From NCBI GenBank assembly GCA_946807835.1, contig OX327693.1:7705501-7769500 (forward strand): a stretch of 64,000 nucleotides of DNA, in the 5' to 3' direction. The stretch's first letter is position 1. The number at the start of each line of letters is the position of its first letter. The translations under genes and the position numbers were made by a program. Origin of the DNA: Ailanthus altissimus (Eukaryota; Streptophyta; Magnoliopsida; Sapindales; Simaroubaceae). This document shows positions 12,100 through 23,771 of this stretch, piece after piece. Below the pieces are notes generated by a model. It worked only from the letters and a program-made list of their open reading frames with translations, searched no databases and was not told the origin of the DNA.

Positions 12100-15000
12100 A
12101 TAAAGGCTCTCAGGCCAATATCATTTACAATTTGTCAAATAAAGAAAGGAAATTGGCCACTGATAGTCGACCACATTTACCTCAACCTCGGCCTTCAGAA
12201 CTATCCCATTCTTGAGTTTGAGGATTTTCTTTAATGTAGCCTTCCTGGGGCGATCGTCAAAAACTTGTATCCCCAAACTCTGAGATCGTTTAGTCCACTT
12301 CGCCTTAGCAACTTTTAGCTCGGTAAGCTTGGCCTTTAATGCCTTAATGTTTTTCTTTCATATCCCTGCTCTGGCCGCCTAACTCCCTCACCTTTAACAT
12401 CAGTTACACCTCCAAGCAATCAAGTGCAGCCTTCTCCTCAGCCTCTTTTTTAGCTTCATTTATAACAATGATGGCCAACTGCTTTTTCTTTGCAACACTG
12501 GTGAAAACAATTGCAAATTCATCTAATTGCGTTTTAAGGCTAATAGGCATTGTGTCACTCGAAGTTTTGTTAGATAGAAATTTAAGCTTTTTGTTGACCT
12601 CTAGCATTTGACAGTCATTTAAGAGCAAATCAGCCATTTGTCCCTTGATTGCTTTCAGTTGATAAATAGTCTCCATCATTTTAGTTTAAACATTAAAGGT
12701 TAGGGAAGCTGACTCTTCATTAGGAGAGTGGTCGACCGTATCCTCACTCTCGTCAAATAATTCCTATATAAGCATGGAAAGAATGTCTGTAGCCAAAGTA
12801 TCCTTCACCAGTTGAGGAGCTTTCTTGAGAGTTAGCTTTCCAAAAGAGGTCGACCTTAGCGATGAGACCCTAAGCCATTGCTCAAAGGTAGGAGAGGGGC
12901 TTAGCTCTAGAACGATCGGCCCTTCAGCAGTAGGTTCAAGCAATTTACTGGATGTAAGGGTGAGTAAAAATTCCACGAACTGAACCAGACTCAAAAAAGT
13001 AAACTGAACAGGTCAGTTGAGTTTAGTTCTCTATTTTTTAATTCAAAATCTGAAAATTCAGTTTGGTTCTTGGTTCGACTAGTTCAAAAGGCTAAACCTA
13101 GAACTGAACCGGAATTTTTTTAAAAAAATATTAAAAAACAAAAATAAATTATAAAAAAGGAACCAAACTAAAAATAAGTCTAAATTAAGTCCATTTGAGC
13201 TAAATCAAAAAATCAAATTGAAAAGCTAAAAACTAAACAAAACCTATAAATCGAACCAGTTCGATTCGATTTTTAATTTTATTTTTCAAAAACTAAATTG
13301 GGTTTGCCTACCCTTAGCTGGATGGAGTTATGAGAGGTGAAGGTATGGTTGATTGATGGGAGGCAGTTGACTCCTTTGAAGCTGACTTGAAGTGAACTAT
13401 TTTTATTCTTTGGGCCTTTTTAGTAGTTGTCACAAATAAAAGGAAAATGATAAGTAATTAATTTTAATAAAATAATAAAAGTTAATAAGAGGGCGATTTA
13501 TATTACCTTCACTCGGTTTGTAAGAGGGTCGAATATTCTCACCCATAGGAGGTGCATTCAAAGTCGTTGGGATCGCCTCTGCATGAAATTAACAATAATT
13601 AAAATTAGAAAGTTGAACTATAAGAATGAGAATAATTTTAATACCTCGTCAACTTGTATTGCCAATGATTCTAACATATTCAAGGTCAAAGATTGGTTTA
13701 TCATATTCATCAAGGTAAAAGCCATCCATGTAGGCCGATTTTTCCTCCTGCTTGGGACGTCATCAACTATGCTAAACTTGGCTATTAGAATTAAGGGTCT
13801 TACATCCACAAATAATCTCTCAAAGAACACTTCCCTTAATTAAGGGTAGCCTAAGTGAACCCATTGGGTTTTGCATTCCATAGCTGACCACTTATGTTTT
13901 AAAAAAGCTCAATTTCCTTTAATGGCATAGGCTTCTCATTTCTTTTAAATTATTACGATTAAACTTAAAACTATAAAAAAAATTCAAATTCTTAGATCTT
14001 TTGAATTAGCTTACCATGAGTTTTCTTTTGGCCGACCTATACAATGGTATCAATGTTAGTCTCTTCAAAATGATGGTAGGCAAGTGTTGCATCTGATGGT
14101 AGAGTAAAGTGTTGATTGACCACTCCCTCCCAATACACATCAAATTGGCCCAAGTGACTAGAGAAAATTGGCAAATCGACCAATTGAAGCGATCTCTTAA
14201 GGAGAATGGAGACTTCAGTTGTCTCATCAACAAAACATGACTCTCTAAACACAACCCTTCTCTTGAATTTTTGGTTGGCTAAGAAAAGTTTGGCGTAAAG
14301 AATGACTTGGATGCATCCAAATTGGTGACTTACCTATTAGGGGTGATAAGTCTCCATTCCACACTCATTATTATTTCAAGAGGCAATGATCGCCCCATGA
14401 TGCAAATCATAAGCAGTTAGACAATTGAACCATGAATGATGCCATTCAGCATCCAAGACAACCTCCTGAGGAGTACACTTTTAGCTCTTGTAAGACCATA
14501 TGATCTATTTATGACTAAAAAAGGTTGATCTAAAGTGATAAAAGGTATAGCCTTTCAAAGAGAATGTAGTATAAAAGAATGAGAAGAAATCCCTAAAGCT
14601 AAGATCCTTGATCTGCCATTGAAAAAGCCAATGGGCATAACAACTAAGCAAATTTTCATCTGGTTGAGAAGTTATAGTGAAAAAAGAGAGAAAGTAAGCC
14701 AATATCTAAAAGTAGAGAATCCACAAAGGATCCCAGCATCCCTAAAGGTCAACTCACCCTCGAAAGGAAGAATTTCAAATAGGTTTCTATACAAGTAGGA
14801 AAGAAAGTAGGGACCTAGAGTTAGAGAAGTGCCATCAGCCAAGGCGATTGCAACTTTAATGTATTCCCTAGTGATTCTTGAAGAATGGAATGCATGTTGT
14901 ACTTATACGGCCAATAAAAGAGGAAGTCGACATGTTCAATCCTTGTAGGCTTGGTTGATTTTTTCCTAAAAAAACTTATAAATTTTTCAAAGCTGGATTC

Positions 15001-15577
15001 AACCCTAGAAAAATACAACTTAATCTCACCTACTTCTAATTCGATGTTTATTTCAAAATCATGGACTGATAGGTTAAAAAAAAATAGCCAAATCATAAAG
15101 GGTGGGGATATAGAACCAAATCTAAAGCAGAAGCTATTGCAGGCCTTAGACCATAAAAAAAAGGGTGAATAATATAAGGTCGTTATTTAATGGGATCTGA
15201 TACCTAGAGAGTTAGATGAGATCAGAGATAGCGATTGATTTTCAGATTGAAGAAAAGTGTAGCTCTAAGTGATTCAACCAACCCTTAAAGTCACTAATCG
15301 ATTTTGAAGTCGACTAAATAGACATATCATGTTCTGGCCGAAACTCATTAGGTCCTTAAAATAAGCTAGGAAAAATTTAAGGTAACCTACTACTATAGAA
15401 GTTTCATAAGGACCTAAAATATAACCTAAGAAATTGGCTGAATAGGTAAGTACTATAGTGACAACCTTATCGATCGACTTTATTTCCTAAGACTTGGCGT
15501 GTAAAGATAGAGAAGTTTCTTCAGCCTCGATCATCCTAGATTCCTTAGAATGAGCAGTAGCCATTAATTTTAATGCC
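12100..15577 (-). pseudogene. Antisense coding relic between Tat pol and 3' LTR
   Basis: A chain of - strand reading frames runs from a Met near 15577 down to about 12100, opposite to the element. Parts with protein-like composition: 14821-15096, 14505-14702, 14037-14252, 13618-13830, 12764-12994 and 12404-12679. The last is rich in Lys, Glu and Ala (KKQLAIIV, then EAKKEAEEKAAL) and looks like a coiled coil. Tat elements are known to carry an extra antisense frame at this place, some with plant-mobile or transposase-like domains; I could not assign a domain with confidence. A MITE (12956-13317) splits it. All pieces are separated by stops, so it is dead. Confidence 0.55.
12956..13317. mobile_element. 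hAT-like MITE
   Basis: A non-coding insertion that breaks the antisense relic. Left end AAGGGTGAGTAAAA and right end TTTGCCTACCCTTAG are imperfect inverted repeats. The flanks CTGGATGT (12948-12955) and CTGGATGG (13318-13325) form an 8-bp near-perfect target duplication, the size expected for hAT elements. Inside are inverted GAACC/GGTTCG motifs. Confidence 0.6.
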
Positions 15578-16657
15578 ATATTATAAGTGCTACAAATAAA
15601 AGATTAAGGTTTAAACATCTTTTAGATAAAAATAGTGAAAATAAAAGATCAAAAGTAAAAAGTTTAAGAAAATAACCTTGAAGATGATGAAGATTAGTTG
15701 GATGCTGAAGAACACTTTGCAATTGCTCCGAGTAAGTTAAGAAAAAGAAAGATTGCTTTAAAGGTAAAAATAAAGATAAAAACTAAATGACTTCCTTTTA
15801 TAGAGCTCAAGGACAGTTAAAATAAGAGGTCACGCCTCAACAATTCAGCATTTAATATGAGGCAATTATGGGTCATTTATATTTTTGAATTTATTATTAA
15901 AACAATGATTAGACAATTATTAAATAGCCGTTAGTAAATGACACAATAGTTATTGACAAGTATAACCATTGAAAAATCAAATGAAGAGTTACTAATGGAG
16001 TTAATCTATAGAAATTCTAAGTGCAGAATCGGCTTAAACATAATATAGCGCTAAAGGCCAACATAAATACAAAGTCAAGATACTTTGTGAATGACCAATT
16101 TTAGAAACGAGCCGGTTTAAAGGTCTCTACTAAGGAACGTACAATTTTATGAAGTAATTAATGCGGTCATGACTAGGCGATTTGCTATGAATGGGACTTG
16201 AAATGATAATTTGGAGACAAACTTCTCATCTAGGACTACTTCAGTGATGAACAATGTTATCTCCAAATATCCGAGATGATTTCTTGCATCAGAAAAGGCT
16301 TATAGGCAATTATCAATGTTGACTGTGATATCTCCAAGTACCCAGGGTGATTTTTCAGCTAGAGAACTTTAGAAAATTCAACAAGGGCAATCAGAGTAAT
16401 TTGTGGTCAGTTTCTACCTAGTACTTAGAAAGAAAACTTTTGAAAACTAAGGCATTGAAGGGAGATCTCTAAAAAAGAGAACAGCATGGGCGAATTGATT
16501 GGAAGTTCTGAAGGCAAGGTAATCAGCCAACAGAATTAGCTACATAACAACCTCGAGGATATGAGCGAGCTGACCAAGAAAGGGTAGGTGGCCAACTAAG
16601 TAAAGAGTTGCAAGCTTTAGTAAAAATAGTCTTTTTGATCAGCTTGGTAGGGGACAT
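15578..16657 (+). other. Untranslated 3' part of Tat element with polypurine tract
   Basis: No supported gene. It contains several loosely repeated segments (for example the phrase CTCCAA(A/G)TA(T/C)CC near 16262 and 16332). It ends with the polypurine tract GGTAGGGGACA at 16646-16656, directly before the right LTR. Confidence 0.55.
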
Positions 16658-17196
16658 TGTTAACGCCAGCCCAAAAAATTATATAAAGGGCTTTTCTATT
16701 TTAAGGATTGAGGCTAAATAAGTGTTATATCCTATTTAGATATTTATACATTATAGAAAGTTTTGTTTTATTATGATTCTTTCCTTCTAAAATTAGGTTT
16801 TACATAAGGTTTTACAGCCTATATAAAGGTTTGATTTCTCATTGTAAAGGGAATTAACTATTCATTCAACTCATGATACACAAACTTCTCATCTTTTTAT
16901 CTTTTTTCTCATTTTTTATCATTCAACGCAATACTCGTGTCCTTACTCGTTGAAACCTATAGTCTTACTTTTGAAGCTTCGTTTTTTCTTCTCTGAGAAG
17001 AACCTAAGCTTAGCAATTCGCTCGTTATATTTCAGTCTAGGTTTAGAGATAAACCTTGCTTGTTGACAACCAAGTTCAAACTTACCTTACTTGGTGAATA
17101 CCTTAATCTCGGTTTCTCTTAAATACGAGATGCAGCATCAGTCTAGTAAGACATTGGATATACACAAATTCCTATCTTAAAATTTATACTCGAACA
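16658..17196 (+). repeat. Right LTR of the Tat element, 539 bp
   Basis: Starts TGTTAACG after the polypurine tract and ends CGAACA. Its 3' half matches 279-542. A CTATATAAAGG at about 16811-16821 is a plausible TATA box for element transcription. Confidence 0.8.
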
Positions 17197-18174
17197 ACAA
17201 TGTATCATCAATAAAATTGTTTAACTTTTGCTAGAAAGTTTCAGATCCTGCCTAATGCATTGCTCTTTCCAGGGTGACATAACAACATGAGATCATTTGA
17301 AAATTACAGGTGGCATAACATATAATTGTTTCAAATTTAATCTAAAAGTTGAAAAACAAATGAAAAAAAAAGGGTTTAAATTTGAGTCCAATTACTTAGA
17401 TTTGACTTGGATTTAAATTCAAACCTAGTGCATCCAATTGCATTACTCAAATAACAATATCTATGTACCTCCAACTTAAAATTAAGGGTTCAAGTCTTAG
17501 AAAAGGTCAAAGAGTTTTATTTTCTCTAATTATTAAAGACGGTTGTAGTTTAAAAGTTATAATTATAATGAGATATTTGTGATGAAACAATTATAGTAAA
17601 ATATTTGTTCACTTTATTTATAATGAGATATTTATATATATAAAATTTAAATTATTAAAAGTAATTATAATTTAACCGTTGTAATTGTGATGAGACAATC
17701 GTAATGAAAATTTTGTACACTTTATTTGTAATAAAATATTTATATCAAACAAAATTAAAACCTAACCCTCATTTGAAAAAGTTCCAATACAATTTGAATT
17801 TTGAGATAATACAAAAAAACTCAAATTCAAATCCGAGATAACTAAAACTCAAATTAAAAAATGGCCATTCTTAATCATAACTATTTATATCCGATTAAAT
17901 TTTAATTTATTTGATTAAATTTCAATTTGTTTTAAAAAAAAGTTAATTGGTCTATTCAATTTGATCGGGTCGGAACCCATGGGCTTAAATATCCGCAGGA
18001 CATTTTGCCAGCAATACCATATCTTAATATCAAAAAGATCTTCTGTTAAATGAAAGGTCGAGGCTTTCTCAAAAATTAATAAATAAAAAAAAAAAAGGTC
18101 AAGGCGTCTTAGCATTCATTTCTCTCATCTCTCCGCTTGTTGGACATTGCATATATATTATGTTCATCTTGTAA
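17197..18174 (+). promoter_or_regulatory. Upstream region of the reductase gene
   Basis: AT-rich non-coding DNA between the Tat LTR and the reductase start. It contains a diverged direct repeat (about 17530-17640 and 17660-17750, sharing ACTTTATTT(A/G)TAAT followed by ATATTTATAT). An AATAAATAAA run near 18078 is a possible TATA-like element. The ATATATATTA at 18151-18160 lies too close to the start codon to be the TATA box for this start. The promoter assignment is inference. Confidence 0.35.
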
Positions 18175-21100
18175 ATGGAGCAAGAAGACCCTAATCCCTC
18201 AGTTGCCCTGATCGTGGGGGTAACAGGCATGGTGGGCTTGACTTTAGCAGAAGCTCTAAAGAACCCAAAAACACCTGGCAGTCCTTGGAAAGTTTACGGC
18301 GCCGCCCGGCGGCCACCTCCAAGCTGGTTCCCGTCTTCTCTCGTCGATGACTTTATCACCTTCGACGCTCTCGCCGCCAATGACACATCCCAGAAACTAT
18401 CTCCGATTTCTCACGAAGTCACCCATCTATTTTGGATCGCTTTTCAGATTTTGGAAAGCGAAGAAGTCAATATCACCAGAAACTCAACCATGCTCAAAAA
18501 CGTTCTGGACGGTATCCTCACGGCGGCGTGTGGAAATTCTCGACTCCGCCATGTTACTTTGCAAACAGGGACCAAACACTACATGGGTCCGATATTTGAT
18601 CCATCGCTTGCCGGCCAGCTGGTCCGTCATGAGCCGCCGTTCAAGGAAGAATCGCCTAGACTGCCTTACCCGAATTTCTACTATGCATTGGAGGATCTGG
18701 TGGCGTCGTATTCCCATCATATAACGTATTCAGTGCACCGATCGTCTATCATAATCGGTGCATCATCGAGAAGCATCTATAATTCTTTGCTCACTTTTGC
18801 TGTTTATGCTATCATCTGCAAGTACCAGGGCTTACCGTTTCGATACCCAGGTAACCCTTCATGACTCGCATCCCTTTTTTTTTTTTTTTTTCTGTCCTTA
18901 CGTTTTCATCTCTTTGGTACGTATTAAAGAAAAAGTAAAGACAAAACATATTGGCATCTGCCAAGATAACTATCAATAATTACAACTAATTACATATTGG
19001 AGGAATTTAAAGACAAAACATATTGGCATCTGCCAGGGCGCAGGAATTTAAAGACAAAACATACTAGTTGCATCTGCCAGATTGCAACTTCTGAAAATTT
19101 TCTAGCTTTCTTCCAGGGTAACTATCAATATTTGCAAATTTTCTAGCTTCTGTTAAGAGTAATTACCAATAATTACAATTACCTCTTAAATATTGAAAGA
19201 ATAAAAAAATAAAAATAATTTTATTCAAATATTTTAAGTTAATTAACAATTTTACCTCAGTTAGATTAAAAATATTCAATTTATCTCAATTTGTTAAATT
19301 AATCTAATCATATAAATAAATTACACTTTATACATGTCGTACAATCTTATCTATTTATTTTTTTTAAACACATGGTACAATTTCATCTATTAATTTAATT
19401 TAATATATTTTAAAAAATAAACTTTATTAAAAAAGATACGATTGTCAATCTATCCATAGATGGGGGCAGTCCAAGTCACCCCCTAATTAACGACAAGCAG
19501 CCACCGCCCCTCACTACTCTATTTGGTTATTTTTTGATTTTTTTTAAATAACCTCATTATTGTGTAGATGAGAAAAAATGATGTCTAATAATGTAAAATT
19601 TGATTATTTTTATCGCCGGAATATCATCGACCGGCCACTATTTTTCAAAGATGGTGGCAAGTTTTCTTAATTATTTATTATTTTATTTTTAAAAATATTT
19701 ATTAAAAATATAAACCAATTGTAGGATGACACGTGTAATAATTAATTAATCGACACGTGTAATAATTAATTAATCAGTGTTTGACATGTGTCATTTTATT
19801 AAAAATATATATTCATTAATTTTTTTAAATTATATTAAATTTAATGAATGGATGAAATTACGCCACATATTTAGTAACAATGAACGAGTGAAATTATGTC
19901 ACGTATCTAAAGTTAAATGACAAATAATAAAGGGTAAACTGATAATTGTACATTAAAACTACTATTTTCATCCAAATTGATAACAAAAATTAATAGATTA
20001 AAACAACATTCTTTATTTTATCTCCAACTATAATAAAATTATATTTATACCTAAAATATTAGAATAAAATGGACCTTATCCCAAGAATAAAAATTCTTTA
20101 ATTTGTCAAGGTTCGAATCCTCTAAATTTAAGTTAGGAGTGCACAAACTTTACGATAAGGCAACCATCTAAGTACGTATATTATATGTTTTCACTTCATT
20201 TAATTTCTTATTTAGATTCTTAATTTTAAATTGATATTATGACACGTTAATCGGAGGATAAATTATTTAACTTGATACAAAATTGGTTAAACGGGGAAAT
20301 TTCATTAATCTCTGTTAGAAAAATATATGAAATCTAATCATTGTTGTAAACTTTAATAAGAAATCTAATGGACCTTTTTTTTTTTTTGAATATACATTAT
20401 ATCATATACACACCACACATGGGGCAAGAGGGTCGAAATCAGGAGGATGAGCCTTGGAGGCGCCTAGCCAACTCGGCTGGCTCTCACTCTCAAATTTGAT
20501 AGACGTTTTAAAACCTTACACACGTATATAATAATTTCAAAATTATACCAAATATCTACTGTTAGAAAGATTTTTTAGGATTCCCAGTATATCGCATCTA
20601 CATATATTCATCGCTCTAAACTCATCTATATGTTAATAACCATCACATATAACAATATTAATAATTTTTAAAAAAAACCATTAATAAATGTACAGAAGAT
20701 TAGATAGTGTACCAATAGGAAGACTTTTCTTTCTCATTAATGTTAAAAAAAAAAAAAAAAAACCAATGTAATCTTTTTTAAAAAAAAAAAAATTTAAAAG
20801 ACGAAGAAGAAGGAGTAATATGCTAAAAATTTTGTTGATCCTTAATTGTAGTGTTATTAAACTTCAAAATTAACTATTTAACAGGTAACAAATACACATG
20901 GGAGCATTTCTGCGATGTGTCAGATGCGCGTGTGCTGGCAGAGCAACAAATATGGGCTGCAATGACGGATAATGCCAAGAATCAAGCTTTTAACTGCACC
21001 AACGGTGACATCTTTACATGGAAGAACTTATGGAAACTGTTATCCGAAATCTTTGACGTTGAATTCATGCCATTTGATGAGAATGAAAATTTTGATGTAG

Positions 21101-21342
21101 CTGAGCTGATGAAGGACAAGGGAAAGATTTGGGACGAAATTGTGGAGAAACATGGGCTGTACAAGACCAAGATGGAGGAGATAACTTGTTTTGAAGCTAT
21201 CAAAACTGTGTTATGTTTTGATTTTCAACATGTTAGTAGCATGAATAAGAGTAGAGAACTTGGGTTTTTTGGGTTTGCTGATACAATGAGGGGTGTTCGA
21301 ATATGGGTAGGCAGATTGAGAGATATGAAGATCATACCATGA
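18175..21342 (+). CDS. PRISE-family NADPH enone reductase (progesterone 5-beta-reductase / iridoid synthase-like), two exons
   Basis: Exon 1 is 18175-18850 and exon 2 is 20885-21342; the join (CCAG|GTAACC ... ACAG|GTAACA) splits a Gly codon and yields 377 residues, close to the roughly 390 of the family. These short-chain dehydrogenase/reductases reduce the C=C of enones with NADPH in the cytosol. Seen: Rossmann glycine motif GVTGMVG at 15-21, family motif YGAARRP at 41-47, LQTGTKHYMGP with Lys134 and NFYYALED with Tyr169, the pair aligning with the catalytic Lys/Tyr of Digitalis 5-beta-reductase. Between them the protein has three extra residues (IFDPSLAGQL region), and the usual HRPG reads HRSS at 188-191, suggesting a separate subfamily. 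The frame is intact throughout. The start is the first Met, 14 residues before the glycine motif. The substrate cannot be told from sequence. Confidence 0.93.
18851..20884 (+). other. 2.03-kb intron of the reductase gene
   Basis: GT...AG intron in phase 1. It contains three imperfect copies of AAAGACAAAACATATTGGCA followed by TCTGCCA (18936-18964, about 19008-19035, about 19049-19080). Two tandem 24-bp units with the core GACACGTGTAATAATTAATT lie near 19727-19780, each carrying a G-box-like CACGTG. A SINE on the opposite strand lies at 20371-20497. The rest is AT-rich. Confidence 0.85.
20371..20497 (-). mobile_element. tRNA-derived SINE in the intron
   Basis: On the - strand the stretch reads GAGTTGGCTAGGCG (box A-like) and, about 30 bases on, TGATTTCGACCCT (box B-like), the internal RNA polymerase III promoter of tRNA-derived SINEs. 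On the + strand it begins with a run of T (about 20371-20385), which is the poly-A tail of a - strand SINE. The flanks AAATCTAATGGAC and AAATTTGATAGAC agree at 10 of 13 positions, a likely old target duplication. Confidence 0.6.
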
Positions 21343-21743
21343 AGAACACATACAAGATGAGCTGCAATCCTTTTATATTTAGGTTGAGTGTGACTGTATG
21401 TATGAATTAATTAACAGTATTTTCCGAAAGTTTGTGTTTGATTGATCAGAGAGTATTGGATAGCAAGGGAATATTGCAAATTGCATTAATTTGATTAATT
21501 GTAAAATACACAAATTTTCCTATTGAGCTTTTATTTGTAGTTACCATTTTATGGCATGGCATGACTGAATTAAATCAGGATCCTATCTTAATCTTAGTAA
21601 CAAGGTTGGTGATTAGTAATAAAAATCAAAAATAAAAAGTTGTTACCATACATATATAATAATGTACTCACATAAAAAATTAAAAAAAAAAATTATCCAA
21701 GTTCATATAAAGTAAGATAAAAGAGAATTCCTTGAAAAAACAA
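21343..21743 (+). other. 3' flank of the reductase gene
   Basis: AT-rich stretch of about 400 bases holding the presumed 3' UTR and the gap to the next retrotransposon. No clear poly-A signal could be singled out. Confidence 0.4.
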
Positions 21744-22922
21744 TGTTTGTGCATGATTTTCGATTAAGGGCCCAATCCAAACGTGATAAAGCAACTGTGA
21801 GTGCTCAATTAGGAAAGTTCAATTTTGTTGAGCCTTTAGTCGTCAAGAGTTGGGTTAGAACTCTGATTTGGTTATGCGAAAATTGGGACTAAGTAGAAAG
21901 TAGGGTGAATACTAAGTCTGAGTTAGTTGGCCTAAGGGGAATTGAGAAACACAAGAAACATGATGTCATATGGCTGGCGCCAATGGCTTTACTCGCAACA
22001 GCACATCAACGTTTAAGATAGGTGGCTACTTAATAATAAATATTCCCTAACATTTTTTTCTTAGAAAGAGCATCGAATTTCTTATAAACAATAGAGGAAT
22101 TTTCTCTTACTAGAGTTGTTGTGATTTCAAATTCGCTCTTACCCATTTTAAAATTGGAGATAAAACTTGAGTTTAAAGGGTGCTAGCTTGGAGATTTCTC
22201 TTCAAGGGTGAGACGTGGTGAAATACAAATGGAGGACCGTTCTTATCATAAGGAGTATTTTGAAGAACTTGCTCAGGGCAAGTAAGAAGGTAACTAGACC
22301 TCCGTTGACATTTGAAGTACTAGGTATATTTATGATTAGTTATTTTCTAGAGTAGTAAGGTCAAGTTGGTGAACCTATGAGCTTTGAGGGGTCATCTATA
22401 TTTATCTCCTTGAGTTCAGTAGATTTATGGCTGAGCTTCCTCAATAACTCCAAACATCTATATTAACAATGTTAGCAAAAGACAAGGTTTTTTTTTTATG
22501 CTGATGTAGAGGTTGGTTATTGGTTCTTCAAAAAATTTCATACTTGACCTTATCTTTAGGTTTAGCAGTTTGATGATGTGGCTCCCAGAGGTGCTCTTCT
22601 AGTAGGTTCTGCTAGTGACATGGAAAGGATTTGAGCTATGCTAACGTGTACACCAGTTGGTGGGCTATAATGATGTGGCAAGCGTTTAGGGTACGTGATG
22701 TGTTCTCTAATACAGGTACAAAGTGGTGACATATGTCTTAACATGAGTCCCACTATATAGGCTTTCTAGGTTGAATTATAAAGCTCTAAATGTTTGGACT
22801 TGCAGTTAGTCTGTTAATGTAGCTTGCTTTAGGTCAGGTTGCTCACAAATAATATGGGCCTGAATGGCAGATTGGACTTTTTTGAGTGGGCTAAATGTCA
22901 CTCAACTTTATCCCAATTATCA
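21744..22922 (-). repeat. Left LTR (3' LTR) of the second Tat-like element
   Basis: Begins TGTTTGTGCATGATTTTC and ends near CCAATTATCA, followed by the pyrimidine-rich ACCTCTCTACTTCC that is the polypurine tract in the element's sense. Shared blocks with 29580-31258 include GTAGAGGTTGGTTATTGGTT, TTTTCTCTTACTA and TGAAGCTCTAAATGT-like sequence. Confidence 0.8.
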
Positions 22923-23049
22923 ACCTCTCTACTTCCAAGTGTTGAGGTAAGGAAACAGTAGGAATTAACTCTTTTAGGTGACACATGGCTAGTCCCTATT
23001 AACAATGTCTTTATTTCTTTCTTTTTTTTCCTTTTTTTTCACCCTTCTC

Positions 23050-23650
23050 TATATTTCTTATTGTAGTCTACAAAGCCAGGGAGATTCTCTTATTGGATGC
23101 TACCTTTTATTTTCTTAGTATGTTATTGGATGAAAGATGCCAAACTCGTACTCGCTACTCAAGAATGCGAAGATCTTACTACTGAAACCTTTATTACACT
23201 TCTCAGAGATGGTTATGATATATTGGATGAACATTATCTGAAATATGTTGGATTAATCAACTCTCTATTATCAGAATTCCCTGAGGTAGGTCAATAAGCC
23301 TTTAAATCTTGTCTTTTGCTCTTTGGTTGTGCTTTAGAATTAGTAAGGTCGCATTGCTCCAGTAGCTTGACTATTTCTTTATTATGTCTGATCTTTCTTT
23401 TAATTCTTATAGGGACTACTTTTGTTCCCTCCTTTACAACTAGCCTTGAGTCAATGAACAAATTAGAAAGTGATGACTGGATGCGTGATTTAAGGTAGGA
23501 CCTTCCTAGCCCTTTTAAGCCTTGTGACTCTAGTACCCCTGTTAGAGGAAGCTCAACTATCTTCCCTGCTCCCAAGTCCATAGGTGTTAGGCTCTCTGGT
23601 ATTAAAAAGATGAAGGTCTCTAAACCTAGCTAAGCTTACACTCAGAAGAT
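23050..23650 (+). pseudogene. Antisense coding piece of second Tat-like element, part 1
   Basis: A frame at 23097-23297 (66 residues; ECEDLTTETFITLLRDGYDI) is followed by broken pieces up to about 23640 (DDWMRDLR, then RGSSTIFPAP). It lies just inside the 3' LTR on the strand opposite to gag, the same relative place as the antisense relic of the first Tat element. The function is unknown. A solo LTR separates it from part 2. Confidence 0.4.
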
Positions 23651-23771
23651 CTAGGCCCTGGACTAAAAAGAAAGTTCAAGCACTTGTTATATCACATACA
23701 ACATGCTCATAGAACCCTGCTTACTAAGCTAGCTTCACCCATTTTCCATTAGAATTTAATGAATTCCCTAT

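Larger units (their letters stand above)
279..17196 (+). mobile_element. Decayed Tat-type Ty3/gypsy retrotransposon, nested by others
   Basis: The outer layer of the first 17 kb. Order on the + strand: 5'-truncated LTR, gag, protease stub, RNase H, integrase, a long coding relic on the opposite strand, polypurine tract and full 3' LTR. An RNase H next to integrase plus an antisense reading frame between pol and the 3' LTR is the known layout of the Tat lineage; the lineage call is inference from that layout and from gag similarity. Nearly every frame carries stops and shifts, so it is non-autonomous. The reverse transcriptase core is missing, apparently lost at the Athila insertion. A solo LTR (2286-3596), an Athila element (4553-9845) and a MITE (12956-13317) interrupt it. 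Confidence 0.8.

Noticed and set aside
18151..18160. ATATATATTA as TATA box of the reductase gene
   Set aside because: Only 15-25 bases before the start codon; transcription would begin inside the coding region.
18175..18864. Single-exon reading of the reductase ending NPS
   Set aside because: The frame runs past a good GT donor; the family sequence continues exactly at 20885 after an AG acceptor, so the stop at 18864 is intronic.
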